A DNA stretch of 64,000 nucleotides from NCBI RefSeq assembly GCF_000350225.1, contig NW_005179080.1:310001-374000 (forward strand), written 5' to 3'. Under the pieces are notes generated by a model, which saw only the letters and a list, made by a program, of their open reading frames with translations, was not told where the DNA came from and did no database searches. Made by a program: the position numbers and the translations under genes. Of the stretch, positions 1-10,500 are shown in pieces (within the stretch, counting starts at the first letter, position 1; every line of letters starts with the position of its first letter). The stretch is from Chondrus crispus (Eukaryota; Rhodophyta; Florideophyceae; Gigartinales; Gigartinaceae).

Positions 1-1104
1 AGCACATCGTCAATGGCATGCCAAAGTGGATGATTTCTTAATTGGTGAATTGGGATTCGAGACTTCGCGTAGTGATCCTTGTCTCTACATTAAACGCATC
101 GGTAACACTATCATGCTGATTGCACTTTATGTCGATGACTTGTTACTCGCCGGTAGTGATATCGATGCCATCAAATGGATGAAGGGGGAGCTTAATAAAC
201 GGTTTGAGATGAAAGACCTTGGTGAAGCAAAAGTCTGCATTGGTCTTGAAATTCAAAGGGATCGCACCGCCAAGACGTTGAGTCTCACTCAAACTAAGTA
301 TGCATCAAAAGTGCTTGAGCGTTTTGGAATGTCAACGTGTAACCCTCTCTGACTCCAATGGAACAAGGTCACACAACCACGATTTCAACCGAAAACGACT
401 CCGAAACAAATGTACCGTATCGTGAGGCAGTGGGATCCCTGATGTACTTGATGGTTGGCACTCGTCCAGACTTGGCATATGCGATTGGAAAGCTTTCTCA
501 ACATTCTGCCAACCCATGTGAGTCACACTGGGCAGGTGTAAAACGAGTAATGCGATACGTGCAAGGGACTCGAAACTTAGGAATCGTGTTTGACAATAAA
601 TCTAAATCCCCGGAGTTGTTCGGCTTCAGTGATGCTGACTGGGCCGGTTGTTCAGACTCTCGCAAGTCGACCAGCGGATATGTTTTCAAGTTCTGCGGTG
701 GAGCGATCAGTTGGAGTTCCCGGAAACAGACTGTGGTTGCAACTTCGACGTGTGAAGCTGAGTACATTGCACTATGTGAAGCGTGTAAGGAGGCGACTTG
801 GTTGCGTCAAGTGGTTGCTGATGTTCTTGGACTTGATTCTGATCCCACGATTGTGATGGGGTGTGACAATGCAGGGACTATTTCGTATGCACAGAATGAA
901 TCGGTCAACCGTCGTAACAAACATGTTGATGTGAAATACCACTATGTACGAGATGCTAATACGAGAAACGTCATTTCTTTGTCACATTGCCCGACCACTT
1001 CCATGCCTGCAGATATCCTGACAAAAGCACTTGGGCGAGTTCTGTTCCAGAAGTTTGTAGAACTTCTAGGGCTTGCAGTAGCTACTTCTGGTAAAAGCAT
1101 GTGA
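1..1104 (+). pseudogene. copia B1 pol, 3' part (RT end and RNase H), frameshifted
   Basis: This is the 3' part of a Ty1/copia polyprotein; its 5' part lies left of the window. The RT motif YVDD is at about 127-138. RNase H follows, with SDADW near 631, TCEAEY near 748 and a CDNAGT block near 865. The first 110 bases repeat B2 at 6184-6289 almost exactly. One base is missing near 345-352 relative to the B2 copy at about 17000, so the frame breaks into an upstream part (to 352) and a downstream part (from 358). The frame ends at TGA 1102-1104, followed by a purine tract and the shared LTR. Dead as a polyprotein unless the frameshift is bypassed. Confidence 0.93.
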
Positions 1105-1115
1105 TCGAGGGGGAG
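1105..1115 (+). promoter_or_regulatory. polypurine tract of copia B1
   Basis: TCGAGGGGGAG lies between the pol stop codon and the first base of the LTR. This is the expected place and composition of the plus-strand DNA primer of an LTR retrotransposon. The same tract is found before the LTRs at 17774 and, on the minus strand, 20887. Confidence 0.85.
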
Positions 1116-2054
1116 TGTTGTAATTCTAGGACCACATGCTGATATGCATGACACACGACAACAGGTATGACACGTGTAAAATCGAAAACACTCCGCGTGA
1201 CGAGCTGAGCAAGTTTCATTTTCAACGTGTACACGTGTGATTTCTGTACACGGTTGCACTCTACAGTACTTCAGGAGCACGTTTGGTTTTCAAAGTGTAC
1301 ACGTGTGAAATATGTACACGGTTGCGGTGTACTGTACAATCTGAGCATGTTTCATTTTCTCCGCCCGACACGTGTATGACCTGGACACATGTCCTCATTA
1401 CACTGTCGGACGCGTACAGTACACCTGCAGTCTTACAGACAAAGTGTAGAACCTTGGTGGCGGGTGCCTGGCACGTGCCAAAGGTTTACAGCGTCCATGG
1501 AGTGGGGCACGGGTACAGCAGGACACAAAGATACCGTTGCGCGAGTTTTCAATTCGTAAGGCAAAATGTGCACTGTTGTAATTGACAGTGGACAGGACCT
1601 CACGAGAGATTCAGATTCATAAGGCAACGCGTGCGCTGTAAACAGTCCTTGCAGGATTGATTTGAATTCGTAAGGCAACGTGTGAGCTGTAAACGTGCCT
1701 TACGAATTTGTGCCACGCTGGATTTGGAATAGTAAGGGAATTTGTGCTTTGCTGTGCTTTGTTGTACTGCCTTACTAATTTCTCCGTCATGACAGTGCTA
1801 ATTCGTAAGGCGGTTTTCTGTTCTGTTTGTTGGGCCATCGCCAGTTTGGCTGAGTAGCAAGACGGGCACATGTGTTAGAGCCAATACATTTGTAGTATGT
1901 GTGTCGTAGTCTTTGGTAGTAGAGTTCTAGAAGATTGCAGAAGTGTATAAGTAGTGCCAGAAGTTGGCGACTCAAAGTAAATCGGTACCCAATCCTTCAA
2001 CTTCACCTCATCAACCGTCCTTCGATTTCCCTTTGCCCCGCTGACCTTCCAGTA
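1116..2054 (+). repeat. LTR shared by copia B1 (3') and B2 (5')
   Basis: A 939-bp LTR starting TGTTGTAATT and ending CCTTCCAGTA. It is bounded by the polypurine tract on the left and the tRNA-primer site on the right. The 3' LTR of B2 at 17774-18712 has the same length and only scattered differences. It serves as the 3' end of B1 and the 5' end of B2, so the two elements form a tandem array with one LTR between them. It holds many ACACGTGT motifs (about 1150-1400) and seven copies of a TTCGTAAGGC-like motif (1551-1813). Confidence 0.93.
1946..1953 (+). promoter_or_regulatory. TATA box of the B-family LTR
   Basis: TATAAGTA lies about 100 bp before the LTR end. The same octamer, followed by a G/C-rich AGTNGCGCC-like stretch, occurs at the same place in the other copia LTRs of the window: 18604-18611, 56744-56751 and 60317-60324 on the + strand, and 12993-13000 on the minus strand. 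Conservation across families supports a core promoter. Confidence 0.75.
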
Positions 2055-2069
2055 GGTTATGGGCCCAGT
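2055..2069 (+). promoter_or_regulatory. primer binding site, initiator tRNA-Met anticodon arm
   Basis: GGTTATGGGCCCAGT starts directly after the LTR. It is complementary to the anticodon arm of eukaryotic initiator tRNA-Met, not to the tRNA 3' end. This is the known half-tRNA priming site of Drosophila copia. The identical 15-mer stands at 60427-60441 (A2) and, reversed, at 12877-12891 (A1). Confidence 0.85.
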
Positions 2070-3178
2070 TCAACGTTATTGTTCCGCTGTGTGAGTGCTT
2101 GTTCTCAGTTTCTGCTGCCGTTTTCGTGTTTGTTTCTGCTGTCGTTCTCGTTTTGGTCTCCGCTGTAGTTCTCGTTTTGGTTTCTGCTGTCGTTTCCGCC
2201 GCCGTTTTCATCGCCGCCGTCGTTTGTTTTGTTCTATCGCCGTCTACTTGCTGTCGTTATCATCTTGGTCGTTCGTCTCCGTCTACCTGCTGTCGTTTCA
2301 ACTTGGTGGATCTTCTTCGTGTCTGTTGCAGCTTGGTCTTGGCAATCGTTGTGTGAGCTGTGGGTGTAGTCCCTAGTCACCAACGTACCATATCAATCCA
2401 AGAAGACTGCCCTTCGATCACGCCGGTGATCGTCGTAGCTGCCGATACCCTCGCTCTTGGTGAAAGGCTTGTGCCATTGGAAATCTGACTTGAGCGAGGG
2501 TCCGACCAAGAATCGTCGAGAGACGAAACACTGATCGTCGGGGAGGATCACAGTGTACTGGTCTAGTCGATCCGCACTCTGCCTTCGGGAGGTGCGTCGG
2601 CGGTGTGGGTAACGCTCTCGGTATTAGCCCTATAGGTACGACTTCGGTCCCCTGGGTGAAGAGAATACGTGTCTAAACACTGAACCTCTCACTATACGTG
2701 TATAAGGTCGCGTACCTTGATTAATTTCGCACGGAAGAGGGTGACCCTAGGCGTGATTGTGAACAAATCACACGAGTACGACGAAGGCAGTTTCATTCTT
2801 GTGTTGTGGGAAACCTCATTGGGGTAGTACCGTATCAAGTTTGGACAAGCCGATTTCGGTTGCAGGGACCGTTCGCGGTAGTGACCAAAAGTCCTGGTTC
2901 GTCTACAGGCAAAGTGTTGTGCTTACTCGTGGCACGTTTGATTTAGTTCACAGTCGAAAGACCCGCACTGGCCGACATACAGGGGTAGCGCCCTAAGGCA
3001 ATTTTAAGAAGAATACGCTTGTTCCACTCCGCCGGGAACAAGCACCAAGAACGTTTCCGAGTAATCGCTACAAACTTCTTATACGGGTGGGCTTGCCATT
3101 GTGTTGACTATCGGTTAACGGCTTGGGATCCCGGAACAGAAGACCTTGTATACTCGAAGGGTACATCCATTCGGCGAA
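2070..3178 (+). other. untranslated leader of copia B2
   Basis: About 1.1 kb between the primer site and gag. The first 250 bases (about 2090-2340) are strongly pyrimidine-rich, with repeated TTCTGCTGTCGTTCTCG-like units. The rest holds no convincing open frame. A segment at 3083-3133 is nearly identical to the same position in the A family, although the rest of the leaders differ. Confidence 0.7.
3083..3133 (+). promoter_or_regulatory. conserved pre-gag element of both copia families
   Basis: About 50 bases around GGGTGGGCTTGCCATTGTG, then TATCGGTTAACGGCTTGGG, lie 45 bp upstream of gag. They recur with one or two changes in A2 (61557-61608) and, reversed, in A1 (11711-11760). The flanking leader differs between the families, so the block looks selectively retained. 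A packaging, dimerisation or splice signal are possible roles; this is inference. Confidence 0.6.
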
Positions 3179-6100
3179 ATGGATGACCAAAGCTCTGGAT
3201 CGGTCAGAATCGAGAAGCTGACCGCATCTAACTTTTACATCTGGAAGCAGAAAATCCAGCTACTGCTTGCTCTCCGAGATGTCGATCAATACGTTTTTGA
3301 TGATATCCCGGAGAATGCGACGTCAGATGACCGGAGAAAATGGATGCGTGGTGACGCAAAAGCAAAGGCAGTCATCGGACTCACGCTTTCTGATGACTAC
3401 TTGCAACATGTGCAAGGGTGTAGCAGTGCGAAAGAGACATGGGAAGCAATTCTGAATGTGTTTGAGCGTCATACTTTGCTCAACAAACTTGCCGCCCGTC
3501 GCGACTTTTACACTGTATCCATGCTCCCATCCGAGAAAGTGCTCGTGTTCATCAATCGTGTGAAGCAACTTGCTGCCAGATTGCAGTCAATGAGTGTTGA
3601 GATTGACGATAAAGAAATTGCAATGGCTGTGTTGAATGGCTTGCCTCCACGATTCGATAACTTGATTGTTGCTCTTGACGCACTTGGCAATGAAGATAAA
3701 GTGCTTGGACTCGAGTTTGTGAAGAGTCGTCTGCTGCAAGAAGAACAACGAGAAAGCATGAAGACGGCTTCTGCTTCATCACCACATGCACCTGCACTTG
3801 TCAATCGTATGCCTACTCGACGCGATATGAAATGTACCAATTGCAATAGACATGGGCATACTGCAGCGCGTTGCTGGGGCAAGGACGTGAATGGGCGCCG
3901 ACCTGCACCGCCAGATGGGTTTCGGTCACGCAACACTGGCTTAAAGCCAAGTGCATTCGTTTCTCGAGATGACAATTCTACTGCTGCCTTTGCGGAGAGT
4001 GACTTTACTTGCTTGCTTTCGACTTCCACTCCAGAAAAGAGGGCTGCAAACGCAAGGTCATGGCTTGTCGATTCCGGTTGCAGCGCTCACATTACGTTTG
4101 ATCGCTCTTTGTTCGTTACGTATGAACAGATGCAATCTGGATCAGTCGAGATGGGCACGAAGGCTAGAGCTAATGTCGCTGGTCGCGGCGAGGTAGAATT
4201 CATGTTGAACGTCAACGGTAGTCCCCATCCTTGCAAATTGTCAAACGTTTTGCATGTCCCTGATTTCGGATACTCGCTACTGTCTGTTAGCCAAATGGTT
4301 TCAAAGGGTTTGCAAGTGTCATTTGAAAATGAAAAATGCCGCGTTACTGCAGGACCAACTGTAGTTGCCACAGCGAGTCAAGTTGGGGATTTGTACATAC
4401 TTGACGTCATGAATGAAACCTTTTCTGCTCACGTAGTTACCCTGCAGACGCTACATGAACGCATGGCCCATGTTAATGTACAAGGAATCGCATCAATGAT
4501 TCACAATAATGTGGTAAGTGGCATCAACGTTCGTCAAAGCGATGTCATCAGTGCAATGAATCCGAAGTCTGACAATCACTCTCTCATTTGTCCAGCGTGT
4601 GTGTTCGGCAAAGCAACGCGATCAGTAATCCCAAAACAGCGATCATCGTCTCGAGCACAGAACTGTCTTGACTTGGTACATTCTGACGTTTGCGGTCCGC
4701 TCGAAGTACAGTCGATTGGTGGTTCGAGATACTTCATTACATTTGTAGATGATCACTCGAACTGGGTAGTTGTGTACACGATGAGAAATAAATCTGAGGC
4801 GTTTGCAAAATACAAGTTGTATGAAAAGTTGGCTCAAACCCACACTGGTCGCAAAGTAAAGGTGCTTCGCACTGATCGAGGGGGAGAGTACTTGTCGACG
4901 GAATTCAAGTCGCATTTAGATTTAAACGGTACGCAGCACCAACTCACAACGGCGTACACTCCTGAACAAAACGGTGTTGCTGAACGTTTAAATCGAACTT
5001 TGATTGATCTTGTCCGCTCAATGCTTTCTCATAAACAGGTCAGTAAGCGATTCTGGGCCGAGGCTCTTGCCACTTCGGTATATGTACGTAATCGAGTTAC
5101 TTCACGCGCTTTGCCCGTTAATACAACTCCGCACCACATTTGGATGAATTCCACTCCAAATGTTGGCCATTTGCGAGTATTTGGGTCAAAGTGTTGGTAT
5201 ACATTACCAAAATTAGAGCTCCGTAAGCTGGACTTGCGAGCGCGTGAAGCAATGTTTCTTGGGTACTCGCAATGCAGTAAGGCATACAAACTTTGGGACG
5301 GAGAGTTGAATAAAATTGTTGTGTCACGGGATGTCAAGTTTGATGAATCGACATGTGGTATGCATGACATTCCTGCACACGAAAGTGATTCAATCAACTC
5401 TGATGTTGACGTTGTACTGCTCGATGGCGACAATGGGAATACAGCTGATACCCCAAATACGGATGAGGTCGGTTCTGAAGAGGATGAAGTTTCGGAGGAG
5501 GTTCTTGAAAACGATGGTGCTCATTCTGTAAGTGAGAATGATGAAGATGAAGATGATGTACCAACTGCCGTCGAAACTCCGAATGTCACCCCTCCAACTC
5601 CGACTCCAGCTGTGCGAAGATCGTCTCGAGTCAGCAGACCTCCCGGATCATGGTGGAGGAGCAACGTTGCAGCTGCTCTTCTTTCACATGCGCATGTCGC
5701 TATTGAAGGTCCCAAGACTTTCAACCAGGCAACCAACGGGCCTAGAGCTGCATTTTGGCAGACCGGCATTGACAAAGAACTTGCCTCGCAGACAAAGAAT
5801 CGGACTTGGAAACTTGTTCCTCGATCTGAGGCGTCAAACATCTTGACATCTCGATGGGTTTTCAATGTCAAGCAACTGCCTGATGCAAATGGCAATATAG
5901 TTGAAAGTGCAAAAGCCAGACTTGTTGCTCGTGGATTCCAGCAAGTGCAAGGTCTTGACTATACTGAGACATATGCCCCCGTCATAAAGTTTACCACTAT
6001 TCGTCTACTTCTTGCCTTAGTTGCTCATTACGACCTTGAACTTCATCAGATGGATGTCGTGACTGCGTTTTTGAACGGCGACTTGGATGAAGACATCTAC

Positions 6101-6289
6101 ATGGAGCAACCCGAAGGGTGCATTGACAAAAGCAAAAGTGATCACGTGTGTAAACTTTTGAAAGCACTTTACGGTCTTAAACAAGCACATCGTCAATGGC
6201 ATGCCAAAGTGGATGATTTCTTAATTGGTGAATTGGGACTCGAGACTTCGCGTAGTGATCCTTGTCTCTACATTAAACGCATCGGTAAC
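3179..6289 (+). pseudogene. copia B2 gag-pol, 5' part (gag, protease, integrase, start of RT)
   Basis: ATG at 3179 gives 1037 uninterrupted codons; an earlier in-frame TTG at 3146 is unlikely to be used. Gag is helical over residues 1-195 (UBN2/gag-like, with W-K-Q-K and LNGLP motifs). A CX2CX4HX4C zinc knuckle is at 219-232, a protease motif D298-S-G, and a pre-integrase HERMAHV block near 424. The integrase core has D near 501 (HSDVCGPL), D near 564 (LRTDRGGEY) and E near 600 (EQNGVAERLNRT). RT begins near 885 (SRWVFNVKQL). The frame is cut at RIGN by A1 and continues at 16768. The gene was intact before the insertions. Confidence 0.95.
6285..6289. repeat. target site duplication of A1, left copy
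   Basis: GTAAC, repeated directly at 14143-14147 on the other side of A1. The undisturbed target in B1 (near 101-110) reads GGTAACACTATC with a single GTAAC, which proves that A1 inserted into B2. Confidence 0.95.
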
Positions 6290-7540
6290 TAATGGTAGGT
6301 TCGGATGGGCAAGGGAAAGAAGGAGGGCAGGTTGATGTGTGTGAGTGAAGGAGTTGATACTGAGGTTTACTTAGAGCCGTCTTTCGGCGATACTTATACA
6401 CTTTGAGTGTTACACTATCCCATTACTTTGACACCTGATAAACCGTACTCACCATATGCGCGACCAAGCGCGGTCCTCTTCTGGCCCGTCCACACTGTTC
6501 TATTTCCACCTTACGAATTGACTATTGACTATCAGTGCACAACAGTTTCTACACATTTCGAGTGAATGTAAACCGTGGCCCTATGCATGCAATCGTTTCA
6601 CACCTTACTAATCTGCATCCAGACATGACAGAATATATTCTTGCACAATGAACAACTTGGAATCTCTCTATTTCCAACAACGCAAAGTCCTGTCATATCT
6701 CAGTCCCCATACATGCTCTTGTTTCGTACCTTACTAATTTCGGTACACACTGCCAGACAACTATGACGGGTAGCAACAATGTGCATCCAGACTTTCTACA
6801 CATCTCACGTGATATCCGATGTGAATCAAACGAGTACTGTCATCAACTTGCATCCAACGGTGCACCATAACGAGAGCACAGTACAAGGTTGCATGCTGAC
6901 GACAGTGTAGTACAACGGCGCATGCTGATGCAAGGGTCGCATACAGAGTGACGCATACACTGAATACTCACGTAAGTACATGTCTCTTGTGAGAAATACT
7001 TGTTGTACTTTTAATTCACATGTACTGTACTCGGACACGCCCCGGACCGTATGCAGGCGTGTACAAGTGTACGTACAAGCAGCAACCTGGCCACGTGCCC
7101 ATGTGTACAGCGCACACAAGTGTTCAGCGCGAAGGGCACCCGTAATTACCCATTACAACCATGGTGAACAACTTGAAACCCTCGAAATGATGTAATTAAA
7201 ACGTATACTGATCATTCAAGATATATCACCAGCATGACTGCATATAAGTGGATAATAACAGACCAATAGAATTGCAGCATTCGAACCGACACCCACTAGA
7301 TTTGCAGTATTGCCTGTGTAGCCCTATAACAACGGTTTGGCCCAAATGCAAATTTTCGGCATTTATGCAAATTTGCATAACCCTCCAAAAGTCCACTTTC
7401 GTCCCCAGAACCCCAAAATCTGAGACTTGACAGGTGTCATGTAGTGATATGGGGTGAGGGTCCGGACCGTCGAGTCATGTACACGTGTCGCTCGATTTTG
7501 CACTTTCCAGATAACAGCATGTGGTCGCACATTTTCAATA
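6290..7540 (-). repeat. 3' LTR of A1
   Basis: 1251 bp. Read on the minus strand it starts TATTGAAAATG and ends CCTACCATTA, so its ends are TATTG...CATTA rather than the usual TG...CA. It is nearly identical to 12892-14142 at a constant offset of 6602. A perfect palindrome TATGCAAATTTGCATA lies at 7364-7379 and is partly kept in A2 (about 59327-59340). The purine tract CGTGGGGAGG (minus strand, 7541-7550) adjoins it. Confidence 0.95.
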
Positions 7541-7551
7541 CCTCCCCACGA

Positions 7552-10500
7552 TCACATGCTTTGGGCAGCTTTGCACTCGGAAAGCCCAACCATGCCCACG
7601 AACTTTTCAAACAGCACGCGACCAAGTGGTTTGGTCAGCATATCGGCTGGCATTTCTGTTGTCGGACAATGGTACAATGTGACCAGTTTTCGCTGCACCG
7701 CATCTCGAACAAAATGATACGTAATATCAATGTGCTTGTTGCGACGATTTGTAGATTCGTTCTGAGCAAACGCAATCGTACCAGCGTTGTCACATCCAAC
7801 GCGAATTGTTGGATCCGAATTCGCACCAAGTACATCCGCATGGAAGCGTCGAAGCCACGCGGCCTCTTTGCATGCTTCACTGAGTGCGATGTATTCTGCC
7901 TCACAAGTAGACTTTGCAACTACTGTTTGTTTCCGGGAAGCCCAACTGATAGGCCCATCACAAAGCTTGAACACGTACCCACTCGTTGATTTCCGTGATT
8001 CAAGGCATCCACCCCAATCTGCGTCGCTATACCCATGAAGTTCCGTACCAAGATCATCTTTACCAAACACTATTCCAAGATGCTGGGACCCACGCAAGTA
8101 TCTCAAAACACGTTTCACACCTGTCCAATGCGAATCGTGAGGGTCCGCACAGTGTTGAGATAACTTTCCAATGGCATACGCAATATCGGGGCGGGTCCCG
8201 ACCATTAAGAACATTAGACATCCAATGGCCTGACGATATGGTTCAAAGCATGGGTTGTCATCAGAGCCAGTTTCGGCAACTTGCATTGTGACATGTCGAG
8301 ACTGTTCCATCGGAGTAAGGCAAGGATTGCATGCCGATATTTTGAACCGTTTCAGTACTGCTTGGGCATACTTCGACTGCGTGACGGTCAGGAAGTGTTT
8401 AGAACGTATACGGTCGATTTCTAGACCAATACATGTCTTCGCCTCGCCAAGGTCTTTCATATCGAATCGTTTGTTGAGTTCATTTTTCATCCATAATATG
8501 GCCTCCAAGTCACTTCCAGCTAGCAGCAGATCGTCCACGTACAACGCGATAATCATGATGACATTGCCTTGACGTCGAATGTAAAGACATGGGTCGCTGC
8601 GTGTAGTGTTGAAACCAAGTTCGGTGATCAGAAACTCATCGATCTTACTATGCCATTGGCGATGGGCTTGCTTAAGACCATAGATTGCTTTCAGAAGTTT
8701 ACACACCGAATCAGGTTTGACTTTGTCGATGCATCCTTCATGTTGCTCCATGTAGATTTCTTCGTGAAGTTCACCGTTGAGGAAGGCAGTCACCACGTCC
8801 ATCTGATGCAGCTCAAGGTCAAAGTGCACAACCAGTGCCAGCAGCAGACGGATAGTTGTGAACTTGATAACAGGGGCGAAAGTTTCAGTGTAATCGATGC
8901 CTTCTACTTGTTGAAAAACTCGTGCCACAAGTCGTCCTTTTGCAGTTTCGACCAATTTTCGGGACTCGTCAGGAAGTTGCTTCACTCCGAAAACCCACCT
9001 GGACGTCAGGACGTTTGATGCTTGAGATCGTGGAACAAGTGTCCATGTTTTGTTTTTGTGTTGTGAAGAAAGTTCTTTGTCGATGCCCTTCTGCCAGAAG
9101 CGAGCTTTTGGAGATTCCATAGCTTGCTTGTTCGAGTTTGGAATTTCCGTTATCACATGGGCGTGGCTAAGGAGTCCAGCAGTCACCCAAGAGGCTGACC
9201 ACCACGCCCCAGGGGTTTTGCGAATGCGAGTGGACCGACGGAGATTAGTTGGCGGATCAATCGTTTCTTCCTCAACTACGTGTTGCTCAATTGTTTCGGT
9301 GGTTTCGACCTCCCCTGCAGTTGGGGAGGAGTTGGAGGATTCATCAGAGTCTTGTTGTTCATTCGGCGATGATGCTTCTGATGCCACTGCATCATTTTCT
9401 GCAACTTCCTCATCGATGTTCAAGTTGATTGTGCCATCATCAGTTGAAGCCTCCTCGTTGGTATCCATCCGTTCACCAGATTTGCCTCCCGTGGACTCGT
9501 CAAAAGTAACATCTCTGGAAACGATCACTTTGTGCAAATCACTATCCCACAACTTGTAAGCTTTCGTATTTTCAGCATACTCCAGAAACATTGCCTCCTT
9601 TGCACGGGCGTCAAGTTTCTGGATGTTGTGTCTTGGTAATGTATACCAACACTTTGAACCGAAAACACGCAAATGACCAACATTTGGCACAGATTTCATC
9701 CATAAGTGGTATGAGGTCATCTTGGGGGGAATGGCACGTGACGTGACTCGATTTCGAACGTACACTGCATTGGCAAGTGCTTCTGCCCAGAACCCCTTTG
9801 TAACTTTCTTGTGCGCCAGCATGGAGCGCACCAAGTTGACCAAAGTTCTGTTCAGTCGCTCGGCGACGCCATTTTGCTCTGGTGTGTACGCGGTCGTCAT
9901 TTGATGCCGAGTACCATTTGCAATCAGAAAAGACTTAAACTCCGTGGACAGATACTCACCACCTCGATCGGTGCGAAGCACTTTGATCTTGCGACCAGTG
10001 TGAGTCTGAGCAAGTTGTGCAAACATTTTGTATCGTTCAAATGCTTCTGATTTATGGTGCATAGGGTACACTACTGACCAGTTTGAGTGATCATCTATGA
10101 AGGTAATGAAGTACTTGGCACCACCAATGGACTGCACCTCTAAGGGGCCACAAACATCAGAGTGAACTAAGTCTAGACAGAAGTATGCCCGCCTCGAGGA
10201 CCGCTCTTTTGGGATCACAGATCGAGTGGTTTTGCCGTAGACGCACGCAGAACATTTTTCAGAGATGCAATCATTGTCAGTATTGTTCATTTTGTTAGCC
10301 TCATTACCAAGTAGTTTGACTCCACTTACCACATTGTCACGAATCATCGAAGCAATACCTTGAGAATGCACATGTGCAAAGCGCTCATGCCACGTTTGCA
10401 GGGTGGCAGCATGTGCAGATCCGATGTCACTGACGATGTCGAGAACGTAAAGTTCTCCAACCAATGTCGCAGTCGCCACTACAGTTGAGCCTCGTCTGAT

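Noticed and set aside
1551..1813. CRISPR-like array of short repeats
   Set aside because: Copies are imperfect, in both orientations and irregularly spaced, in a eukaryotic LTR.
2055..2069. tRNA gene suggested by the match to initiator tRNA
   Set aside because: Only 15 bases, in antisense, directly after LTRs. It is a primer binding site.
3146..3178. Upstream TTG start extending copia B2 gag by 11 residues
   Set aside because: Non-ATG start. The residues are not shared with the A family, while both families align from the ATG.
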